A DNA stretch of 5,103 nucleotides from the NCBI GenBank assembly GCA_023403375.1, contig JAEYEN010000036.1:1-5103 (forward strand), given 5' to 3'. The position numbers and the translations under genes were made by a program. The stretch comes from Bacillota bacterium (GTDB lineage: Bacteria; Bacillota; Clostridia; Christensenellales; Borkfalkiaceae). Positions 1 through 5,103 of this stretch are shown one piece after another; position 1 is the stretch's first letter, and each line of letters begins with the position of its first letter. The notes under the pieces were generated by a model that saw nothing but the letters and a program-made list of their open reading frames with translations, searched no databases and was not told where the DNA came from.

Positions 1-284
1 CCGTAAAAATTCGCGGCGATTAAACTCATCGCAAGTCTTGTGTCTTTAACGACGATTTGCGTAAGATTTGTGGAAAGCGGCTTGGTGCAAACCACCGCCC
101 GAGCGCCGTAAAGTTCTGCCTGATGAACAAAATTATGTCCGTCAAAACCACGCCCGTTCAAGCAAATGAACAAACAGTCTTTCGTTACGGATTTACTATC
201 GATTTTAATATCTTTTATGTCTATCGATAAGTCGCCTTTCGTTTGCACTAAGTCTATGTTTTCCAACAAGTCTATCAGTTTCAT
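1..284 (-). CDS. murE: UDP-N-acetylmuramyl peptide synthetase MurE, N-terminal part (cut by window edge)
   Basis: Only the first 94 codons are present; the gene continues beyond base 1. MurE is a cytoplasmic ATP-dependent ligase that adds the third amino acid (usually meso-diaminopimelate or lysine) to UDP-MurNAc-L-Ala-D-Glu in peptidoglycan synthesis. The visible part is the UDP-binding N-terminal domain: an IDSKSV segment at residues 28-33 (the family's DSR/DSK uridine-binding motif), GRGFDGHNF at 44-52, GARAVV at 60-65, and KDTRLAMSLIAANFY at about 80-94. The ending 'AANFYG' favours MurE over the related MurF. There are two adjacent ATGs at 287 and 284. The second is chosen because the GGGG at 291-294 then sits 6 bases upstream, against only 3 for the first. 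The central ATP-binding and C-terminal domains, which would decide between Dap and Lys specificity, are not in the window. Family assignment is fairly sure. Confidence 0.85.
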   Translation of the reverse strand, partial: MKLIDLLENIDLVQTKGDLSIDIKDIKIDSKSVTKDCLFICLNGRGFDGHNFVHQAELYGARAVVCTKPLSTNLTQIVVKDTRLAMSLIAANFY

Positions 285-290
285 CATTAT

Positions 291-296
291 CCCCGC
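291..296 (-). promoter_or_regulatory. Ribosome binding site of murE
   Basis: On the minus strand this reads GCGGGG, followed by ATAATGATG. The G-run is 3 bases from the first ATG (287) and 6 bases from the second (284), so it favours the second ATG as start. It is not a classical GGAGG site, so the call is moderate. Confidence 0.5.
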
Positions 297-317
297 AAAA
301 AGTTTTATTTTATAATA

Positions 318-346
318 TGTATATGGTTTATAATAAAATATATGAA
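318..346 (-). promoter_or_regulatory. Possible sigma-A-type promoter for murE
   Basis: On the minus strand TTCATA (341-346) and TATACA (318-323) are separated by 17 bases, giving a plausible -35/-10 pair about 30 bases upstream of the murE start. The preceding operon ends in a terminator at 415-440, so murE needs a promoter somewhere in 288-414. The region is very AT-rich and other -10-like hexamers overlap, so the exact site is uncertain. Confidence 0.35.
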
Positions 347-414
347 TTATTTGTGCGTATACCGTTATGTCGCACTGTGTCTTTTTATGGCATTTAAAAA
401 AGAAAAAACACAAT

Positions 415-440
415 AAAAAAAGACCGAAAGTTTCGGTCTT
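415..440 (-). terminator. Rho-independent terminator of the mutarotase-mutase operon
   Basis: AAGACCGAAA (420-429) and TTTCGGTCTT (431-440) are perfect reverse complements, giving a stem of at least 7-8 bp with a short loop. On the minus strand it is followed by a run of seven T (421-415). It lies 54 bases after the stop codon of the mutase gene ending at 495. The plus side has only a short T-run, so it acts mainly on leftward transcripts. Confidence 0.85.
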
Positions 441-494
441 TTAAATTTTAATCGGTAAAGAATTTACAAAAATAATTCTACGCGATTTAGTTTA

Positions 495-1997
495 TTATTT
501 CAAAAATTCTCTTATCGAAGAAAGTTCAAGCGCAGGAAATTCCGATAAAAACCCTATCAGTTCCGCCGCGATTTTTTTAGCGCCGCCCTTCTCGTCGCTC
601 TCTATGTTAAGCGGAAGAAGCGGGTCGTGTAAAGACATTCTGAGTAAAAACCAGCCGTTTCCGTGAGATTTGTCGAGATTCACTCTCACGCCTTCGTAAT
701 TTTCTGTTTCTGGCTTCCAACCGTCTTTATCGTCGCTATAAAGTTTAAGTTCTTCTATAACGTTTCTGCCGTAATCCTTAAAGTCTTCCGTCAGAATATT
801 CAGCCTGAACTCAACGCTTTCCGTCGGTTCTTTAAGGGAAGAAATCAACGATTGAAGCGTGTACCCTTCCTTTTTGCTTTTAGCGAGTTCGATTAAAAGT
901 TTTGTAACCAGAAACGCACCGTCGTCCAAAAAATAATTCTCTTTGAACGCGCCGTGTCCCGAAGTTTCTATCGCAAGTTGGCAATCTCTTCCGTCGTTGT
1001 TTATCCTTACCGCTTCGTTTATAACGTTACGATATCCGCGTTTGAATCTGTGATGAACGCCGCCCTTTTCTTTTATAAAGTCCGCAAGCCCCGTGGAAGT
1101 TATCGAATCGGTAACGATAACCGTATGCGGATGTTCTCTCAATAATATTTGAGAGAGCATTGCGATAATTCTGTTGCGGTTAAGTTCGCTGCCGTCCGAC
1201 AAAACGGCGCCCGCCCTGTCAACGTCGGTATCGAATATAATACCAAGGTCGGCTTTTTCTTTGTTTACCGCACCTATTATGCTTTGCATTGCCTTTTCGT
1301 TTTCGGGGTTAGGAATGTGATTAGGAAAACTGCCGTCGGGGTCTAAAAACAAACTGCCGTCGGTACACGCGCCCAACAGTTTAAGAACTTTATCTACGTA
1401 AAATCCGCCTGCGCCGTTGCCCGCGTCAACTATTACTTTCAATCCTTTAAGCGGCTGTTCTTCTTTTGTGGCGTTTCTCACCTTATCGACTAAAATCTGA
1501 GAATATTCGTCCATAAATTCGCCGCTTTTTACAACAGACTTAGGAAAAGACGTCTTTTCGTCGCTTTCGGCAATGGCAAGAATTTCTTTTATATCAGCGC
1601 TTTCCAGACCGCCGTTTTTAGTGAAGAACTTAAAGCCGTTGCGGTTAAAAGGCAAATGGCTTGCCGTAACCATAACCGCACCGTCAAAATCGAACCCTTT
1701 GGTTATAGTTGACATAAACATTGCAGGCGTGCTCGCCATTTTAAAATCGGTAACTTCTACTCCCTGCAAAGCCATTTCGTCCGCAATATAGCCGGAAAGT
1801 CTTTCTCCCGACAATCTCGAATCTCTGCCGACGGAAACTCTTAAATCGGATTTACCCGTTTTTCTGTTAAGCCATACCGCAAAGCCCCTGCCAATATCTC
1901 GGCAAACCTTTTCGGTAAGATTTACTTCTTGTCCCGCAATGCCCTCTAACGCAACGCCCCTTATGTCGCTGCCGTTTTGCAACTTTTTGTAATCCAT
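495..1997 (-). CDS. Phosphoglucomutase/phosphomannomutase-family protein (alpha-D-phosphohexomutase)
   Basis: Cytoplasmic phosphosugar mutase, predicted to move phosphate between C1 and C6 of a hexose through a phosphoserine intermediate. The four-domain pattern of the family is visible in a 500-residue protein of usual length. NGSDIRG is at 8-14 and GRDSR at 57-61. The active-site loop TASHLP is at 111-116, with the phosphorylated Ser at 113. The Mg-binding loop DTDVDR is at 256-261, the sugar-binding ETSGH at 344-348, and a C-terminal phosphate-binding loop RMSLHDP at 453-459. Two loops are unusual: TASHLP replaces the common TASHNP, and RMSLHDPLLPLN replaces the common RxSxTEPxxR, as in a less-studied branch of the family. 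Glucose, mannose or another sugar cannot be chosen from sequence. The ATG at 1997 is preferred: GAGAG (2006-2010) is 8 bases upstream, whereas a GTG at 2006 would overlap that site. It follows the epimerase gene after 37 bases with no terminator between, so the two are probably co-transcribed. Confidence 0.88.
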   Translation of the reverse strand: MDYKKLQNGSDIRGVALEGIAGQEVNLTEKVCRDIGRGFAVWLNRKTGKSDLRVSVGRDSRLSGERLSGYIADEMALQGVEVTDFKMASTPAMFMSTITKGFDFDGAVMVTASHLPFNRNGFKFFTKNGGLESADIKEILAIAESDEKTSFPKSVVKSGEFMDEYSQILVDKVRNATKEEQPLKGLKVIVDAGNGAGGFYVDKVLKLLGACTDGSLFLDPDGSFPNHIPNPENEKAMQSIIGAVNKEKADLGIIFDTDVDRAGAVLSDGSELNRNRIIAMLSQILLREHPHTVIVTDSITSTGLADFIKEKGGVHHRFKRGYRNVINEAVRINNDGRDCQLAIETSGHGAFKENYFLDDGAFLVTKLLIELAKSKKEGYTLQSLISSLKEPTESVEFRLNILTEDFKDYGRNVIEELKLYSDDKDGWKPETENYEGVRVNLDKSHGNGWFLLRMSLHDPLLPLNIESDEKGGAKKIAAELIGFLSEFPALELSSIREFLK

Positions 1998-2005
1998 AAT
2001 ACACA

Positions 2006-2010
2006 CTCTC
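2006..2010 (-). promoter_or_regulatory. Ribosome binding site that decides the mutase start
   Basis: The minus strand reads AAAGAGAG, then 8 bases, then ATG at 1997. A GTG three codons earlier (2006-2004) shares a base with this site and so cannot be served by it. This supports a 500-residue rather than a 503-residue product. Confidence 0.65.
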
Positions 2011-2034
2011 TTTATTTTTTTGTCTTAAACTGAT

Positions 2035-2937
2035 TTATTTCAGACTTAATTGCACCTTAAATTCAATTTTTTCGTTCGGTTTAATCTCGCCATACTTAAA
2101 TTTATCGTCTAAAAAAGACGTTGCAGGTTCTATCCCCAGCGCATAATCGTGCGAAGCGCCGCTCTGCCACAAAATCATTTTAGGAAGAGTGCCGACGGAA
2201 TATGAAAGAGTAAAAACCCTGCCGCTATTATTGTTTTTTACCGTAACGGTCGGGCAATCGTTTTCTATAAAGAAACAACGCTCTTCTTCGTTATCCACGG
2301 GCGCCGAGAAACGTTTACATTCCGATAATCGCGTTTCAGAATACTTTGTTCTGGGAACAATCGTTCTGCCGTCGTAGTCTATCGTAACGCTTTCGTCAAG
2401 CATAGGATAGCCGAGATTACAATGATATAATAAACAATAATTTTCCGTTTTAGTACCTTTGTTTATAAGCGTATCTTTAAGACAAAGTTTATCGCTGCCT
2501 ATTTCCGTCGTGATTTCACGCTTTAATATCAGGTCTTTACCAAACAGTTCGGTGTTTTCTATCTCCGCAACGACTTTGATTTCCTTTTCATCAGATAAAA
2601 CCGCAACAACTTTTGCAGGCGTGTTATGTATAGAACCGTGCACTGCAAAGCCTTCTCTCGCGCCAATACTGTCTAAACCGCAGGTGTAAATCATACCGCC
2701 TTCAAAACGTTCCGAAAACCCTTCGTTTTTAGTCGAAAATCCGTTTTTTGAAAGAAAACTTACGTTTTCTCCTTTATACCACAACTGCATAACGTCTAAC
2801 GCTTTGCTTTCGTTAAGCATAAATCTTAAATTACCGTTATAAACTTCCGTAACTTTAAGTCCTGCCGCTTTGCCTTCCGTAAGAACGTATCTTCTGACGT
2901 ACGCCGTCTGTTCAAAATTGCTTATTTTTTTGTCCAT
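2035..2937 (-). CDS. Aldose 1-epimerase-like protein, DUF4432 type
   Basis: A 300-residue soluble protein with the sequence pattern of the galactose-mutarotase beta-sandwich fold, in the DUF4432 branch. Visible motifs are RFEGGMIYTCGLDSIG at about 77-92, HGSIHNTPA at 100-108 (His100 and His104 are candidate catalytic or ligand residues), LFGKDLILKR at 131-140, YHCNLGYPMLDE at 171-182, WQS at 257-259, and GIEPAT at 268-273, whose Glu270 matches the usual catalytic base position. The family is expected to interconvert alpha and beta anomers of an aldose or bind a related sugar; the true substrate of DUF4432 members is mostly unknown. There is no signal peptide, so it is cytoplasmic. The start at 2937 has a strong AAAGGAGAG site with 5 bases spacing. 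The small ORF upstream ends directly against this ATG and the mutase gene follows after 37 bases, placing it in the middle of a three-gene operon. Family is sure; substrate is not. Confidence 0.85.
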   Translation of the reverse strand: MDKKISNFEQTAYVRRYVLTEGKAAGLKVTEVYNGNLRFMLNESKALDVMQLWYKGENVSFLSKNGFSTKNEGFSERFEGGMIYTCGLDSIGAREGFAVHGSIHNTPAKVVAVLSDEKEIKVVAEIENTELFGKDLILKREITTEIGSDKLCLKDTLINKGTKTENYCLLYHCNLGYPMLDESVTIDYDGRTIVPRTKYSETRLSECKRFSAPVDNEEERCFFIENDCPTVTVKNNNSGRVFTLSYSVGTLPKMILWQSGASHDYALGIEPATSFLDDKFKYGEIKPNEKIEFKVQLSLK

Positions 2938-3078
2938 TTACTCTCCTTTAAAAATCTTCAAGGTCTTTTTAGCATTTTCATACATTCTCTCTTCTGCCGA
3001 CTTCGCTAAATTATGATAAAAATCCGCCTGTTTTTGTTCTGCAAATTCTTTTGCCGCAGCAAACCCCGCAAAGGACAT
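2938..3078 (-). CDS. Small hypothetical protein (46 aa), first gene of the operon
   Basis: I do not recognise this protein. The ORF begins MSFAGFAAAKEF and ends KTLKIFKGE. It is rich in Ala, Lys and Glu with regularly spaced Phe, Tyr and Leu, which suggests one or two amphipathic helices, with no membrane segment or Cys/His metal site. Evidence for coding: it opens just after a strong promoter. Its TAA (2940-2938) abuts the ATG of the epimerase gene with no gap. Its last codons AAA GGA GAG double as the epimerase's ribosome binding site. Its base composition is richer in GC than the AT-rich DNA just upstream. Against: there is no Shine-Dalgarno site before its ATG, and the predicted transcript start lies only about 7 bases upstream, so it would be translated nearly leaderless. 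If it is not translated, the stretch is a leader of about 145 bases for the epimerase gene. Confidence 0.55.
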   Translation of the reverse strand: MSFAGFAAAKEFAEQKQADFYHNLAKSAEERMYENAKKTLKIFKGE

Positions 3079-3091
3079 TTTTATTTTATAT

Positions 3092-3120
3092 ATTATATCA
3101 TACTTAAACTGATTTTTAAA
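3092..3120 (-). promoter_or_regulatory. Strong extended -10 promoter of the operon
   Basis: On the minus strand a perfect TATAAT (3092-3097) is preceded by TGA, giving an extended -10 (TGnTATAAT). A TTTAAA -35 (3115-3120, four of six consensus bases) lies 17 bases upstream. The predicted transcript start is around 3085, only about 7 bases before the ATG at 3078. The -35 overlaps the foot of the hairpin at 3118-3149, which could matter for control. Confidence 0.75.
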
Positions 3121-3152
3121 GGCTTCTTTTAAAATATTTTAAAGCCTTTTTT
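3118..3152 (+). terminator. Terminator-like hairpin on the plus strand
   Basis: AAAGGCTT (3118-3125) pairs with AAGCCTTT (3142-3149), and the interior holds a perfect AT palindrome TAAAATATTTTA (3129-3140) that can extend the stem. Six T (3147-3152) follow on the plus strand, as in a Rho-independent terminator. No plus-strand gene precedes it in the window, so its purpose is unclear. It could insulate the operon promoter, be a remnant of the lost regulator region, or act as a DNA palindrome for a regulator. On the minus strand it lacks a proper T-run. Confidence 0.5.
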
Positions 3153-3188
3153 ATAACGTAACGTAGTAATTATAACGTAACACAGTAA
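3151..3188. repeat. 19-bp tandem direct repeat, two copies
   Basis: TTATAACGTAACGTAGTAA (3151-3169) is followed immediately by TTATAACGTAACACAGTAA (3170-3188), differing at two bases. The period of 19 bp is near two helical turns, so both copies present the same DNA face. It lies about 30-70 bases upstream of the -35 of the operon promoter, a usual place for an activator site. Operator function is inferred only. Confidence 0.6.
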
Positions 3189-3244
3189 TCGAATATGGTT
3201 TTAAAAAGACTAATAAAATTATTATGCTAATTGCAATCAACTAA

Positions 3245-3499
3245 CTTTATATTATATCTTCAAACTTAATTTTTCTGAAATTTTTATCTTTGGATAAACG
3301 CCAGCACATAGCACTGACACGCCCAATATTTAAATCGTTACTGATTCCCATAAAGTTACCGCATAACTTTTTATTCTGTCAATTATTTATCTACATTTTC
3401 TATATGCCTTTTCTATTAGCCGATTATAATTACTTTACTAAACTATTTAAAAAGCAATTCGGAATATCGCCTGTCGCATACAGAAAAAACCGCGTGTAA
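3245..3499 (+). pseudogene. Decayed C-terminal remnant of an AraC-family transcription regulator
   Basis: An open frame of 84 codons without a proper start (first possible start TTG at 3290, no ribosome site). Its last 26 residues, ADYNYFTKLF KKQFGISPVA YRKNRV (codons 59-84), match the end of the AraC/XylS double helix-turn-helix domain, where the family pattern is GF.D.NYF...FKK..G.SP..YRK. Upstream in the same frame, LTRPIFKSLLIPIKLPHN (24-41) resembles the family's TG.SF..LLN.IRLNHA segment. IFYMPF (51-56) sits where IAYMCGF is expected, about three residues short. The first helix-turn-helix region is barely recognisable and the N-terminal sensing domain is absent, so this is a fossil rather than a working gene. 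Its stop lies in the loop of the guaA terminator. An intact ancestor would have been divergent from the epimerase operon, as is usual for AraC regulators of sugar genes (inference). Confidence 0.6.
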
Positions 3500-3511
3500 A
3501 ACGCGGTTTTT
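3484..3511. terminator. Bidirectional Rho-independent terminator, mainly for guaA
   Basis: AAAAACCGCGT (3485-3495) and ACGCGGTTTTT (3501-3511) form a perfect 11-bp stem with a GTAAA loop. On the minus strand the stem ends in six T (3489-3484), 27 bases after the guaA stop codon. On the plus strand it ends in five T and would also stop transcription of the AraC remnant, whose stop codon (3497-3499) lies in the loop. Confidence 0.9.
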
Positions 3512-3538
3512 ACCTTTTTATTTATTTTTAGAACTAAA

Positions 3539-5068
3539 TTATTCCCATTCGATAGTTGCCGGCGGTTTGCTGGTTATATCGTAAACTACCCTGTTAACGC
3601 ATTTAACTTCGTTTACTATTCTCGACGAGATTTTTACCAACACGTCGTGCGGAATATCCGCCCAGTCTGCGGTCATACCGTCTATACTCGTTACGGCTCT
3701 TAACGCAATAGTATAATCGTAAGTTCTTTCGTCGCCCATAACGCCGACAGAGCGCATACCCGTTAAAACCGCAAAATACTGCCAGATTTCCCTGTCAAGT
3801 TTTGCGTTTGCGATTTCTTCTCTGAAAATCGCGTCTGCGTCCTGAACTATTTTAATCTTTTTGGGCGTAATGTTGCCGATAATTCTTACCGCGATACCGG
3901 GACCGGGGAAAGGCTGGCGCATAACTATATCTTCGGGAAGTCCGATTTCAAGTCCCAGTGCCCTTACTTCGTCTTTGAAAAGCCTTCTTAAAGGCTCGAT
4001 GATTTCCTTAAAATCGACAACGGAAGGAAGTCCGCCTACGTTGTGGTGGCTTTTTATAACCGCGCTTTTGCCAAGTCCGCTTTCTATAACGTCGGGATAA
4101 ATCGTACCCTGAACGAGATAGTCTACCTTACCAATCTTTTTGGCTTCTTCGCTGAACACGTCTATAAACGCTTTGCCGATAATCTTTCTCTTTTTCTCGG
4201 GTTCCTTAACGCCCTGCAAAAGTTTTAAGAAATATTTGCCCGCGTCCACTTTTATCAGATTCATACCCATTCCGTCTTTGAAAACGCGCATAACCTGATT
4301 CGCTTCGTCCTTTCTTAAAAGACCGTGGTCGACAAATATGCAGGTAAGGTTCTCACCCACCGCCTTATGTAAAAGCGTTGCGGCAACGGCGCTGTCTACT
4401 CCGCCGCTCATCGCGCAAAGCACTTTGCCGTTTCCGACCTTTTCTTTTATCGCTTTAATCTGTTCCGCCGCATAATCGCCCATAGACCAGTCGCCGTCGG
4501 CTTTACAAACTTTATACAAGAAGTTTTTAATTATCAGACTGCCGTTCTGGGTATGCACCACTTCGGGGTGAAACTGCACGGCGTAAATGTTTCTTGAAAC
4601 GTTTTCGTAAGCCGCGATTTTACAGGTGTCGGTAGATGCGACGACTGAAAATCCTTCGGGAAGAGATGCAACCTGGTCGGTATGACTCATCCAGCACGTT
4701 CCGTCGGGTACGTCTTCAAAAATAACGCTCTTTTTATAGTTTATCTGTTGCTTGCCGTATTCCCTTATCTTTGCGTGAACAACGCTTCCGCCGAGTAAGT
4801 GCGCCGTGAGTTGCATTCCGTAACAAATACCTAAAATCGGAATGCCGAGTTCATAAATCTCTTTGTCTATTTTAGGAGAATCTTCCGCAAAAACGCTGGA
4901 AGGTCCGCCCGTAAAAATAATACCTATGGGATTATACGATTTAATCTTTTCAATCGTAATGTCCGCAGGCACAAGTTCGGCATAAACGCCGAGATTTCTA
5001 ACGCGCCTTACAATCAGTTGATTGTATTGTCCGCCAAAGTCAATTACCAAGACCGTCTGATGTTGCAT
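3539..5068 (-). CDS. guaA: GMP synthase (glutamine-hydrolysing)
   Basis: Makes GMP from XMP, ATP and glutamine in the last step of de novo guanine nucleotide synthesis; cytoplasmic. The N-terminal class I glutamine amidotransferase domain (about 1-190) has GGPSS at 54-58, the nucleophile Cys82 in GICYGMQ, and His167 and Glu169 in FHPEV, completing the triad. The ATP-pyrophosphatase domain follows, with the PP-loop SGGVDS at 221-226, VDHGLLRK at 246-253, QGTIYPDVIES at 320-330 and KSHHNVGGLP at 339-348. The C-terminal dimerisation domain has RQPFPGPGIAVR at 384-395 and ends KPPATIEWE, which contributes to XMP binding. Length (509) is normal and no key residue is missing. The start at 5068 is supported by GAGG (5075-5078) 6 bases upstream. 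It ends in its own terminator and is apparently not co-transcribed with the genes to its left. Upstream control, such as a purine riboswitch, would lie beyond the window, since only 35 bases of leader are present. Confidence 0.98.
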   Translation of the reverse strand: MQHQTVLVIDFGGQYNQLIVRRVRNLGVYAELVPADITIEKIKSYNPIGIIFTGGPSSVFAEDSPKIDKEIYELGIPILGICYGMQLTAHLLGGSVVHAKIREYGKQQINYKKSVIFEDVPDGTCWMSHTDQVASLPEGFSVVASTDTCKIAAYENVSRNIYAVQFHPEVVHTQNGSLIIKNFLYKVCKADGDWSMGDYAAEQIKAIKEKVGNGKVLCAMSGGVDSAVAATLLHKAVGENLTCIFVDHGLLRKDEANQVMRVFKDGMGMNLIKVDAGKYFLKLLQGVKEPEKKRKIIGKAFIDVFSEEAKKIGKVDYLVQGTIYPDVIESGLGKSAVIKSHHNVGGLPSVVDFKEIIEPLRRLFKDEVRALGLEIGLPEDIVMRQPFPGPGIAVRIIGNITPKKIKIVQDADAIFREEIANAKLDREIWQYFAVLTGMRSVGVMGDERTYDYTIALRAVTSIDGMTADWADIPHDVLVKISSRIVNEVKCVNRVVYDITSKPPATIEWE

Positions 5069-5103
5069 AGTTTTCCTCTTTTGATGTGTTTTTCGGTTTT
5101 ATT

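Noticed and set aside
311..316. Plus-strand TATAAT in the murE upstream region
   Set aside because: No -35 of note and no plus-strand gene follows; the stretch is simply AT-rich.
663..1791. Several plus-strand open frames of 63-77 codons opposite the mutase gene
   Set aside because: They lie wholly within a well-supported minus-strand gene, resemble no known protein and have no ribosome sites; they are frame shadows.
1998..2006. GTG start giving a 503-residue mutase
   Set aside because: The GTG overlaps the only ribosome binding site; the ATG at 1997 has ideal spacing.
2189..2689. Two plus-strand open frames opposite the epimerase gene
   Set aside because: Shadows of a gene with clear family motifs, with no independent support.
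3861..4228. Plus-strand open frames opposite guaA
   Set aside because: They are antisense to the highly conserved pyrophosphatase and dimerisation regions of guaA, so they are explained by its codon pattern.
5069..5103. Possible purine riboswitch or promoter before guaA
   Set aside because: Only 35 bases of upstream sequence are present and no recognisable aptamer or promoter element can be seen in them.

Overview
The window looks like chromosomal housekeeping and carbohydrate-metabolism sequence from a low-GC, AT-rich bacterium, most likely a member of the Firmicutes (Clostridia-like). This is inferred from the purine-rich Shine-Dalgarno sites, the AT-rich intergenic DNA with simple hairpin-plus-T-tract terminators, and the flavour of the proteins. 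All intact genes lie on the minus strand, so in transcription order the window reads from right to left.

Right part (3484-5068): a complete guaA (GMP synthetase, 509 aa) with its own strong terminator. Middle (3079-3483): about 400 bases without an intact gene. This stretch holds a decayed plus-strand remnant of an AraC-family regulator (C-terminal DNA-binding region only), a 19-bp tandem direct repeat, a plus-strand terminator-like hairpin and a strong minus-strand promoter with an extended -10. Centre-left (495-3078): a compact minus-strand operon. It begins with a 46-codon ORF starting only a few bases after the predicted transcription start, whose stop codon abuts the next ATG. Then come a DUF4432-type aldose 1-epimerase homologue (300 aa) and a phosphoglucomutase/phosphomannomutase-family enzyme (500 aa from the preferred ATG), followed by a terminator. 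Left end (1-284): the N-terminal 94 codons of murE (peptidoglycan synthesis), with its own possible promoter, running off the window.

The two enzymes of the operon fit together as sugar handling: a mutarotase-like protein acting on the sugar anomer and a phosphosugar mutase moving phosphate between C1 and C6. The arrangement suggests (inference) that an AraC-type regulator was once transcribed divergently from this operon and has since been largely lost, leaving its tail and possibly its operator repeats. No mobile element, CRISPR array, tRNA or rRNA was seen. The most unusual items are the small coupled ORF with its near-leaderless start, the regulator fossil with the nearby tandem repeat, and the atypical active-site loops of the mutase.
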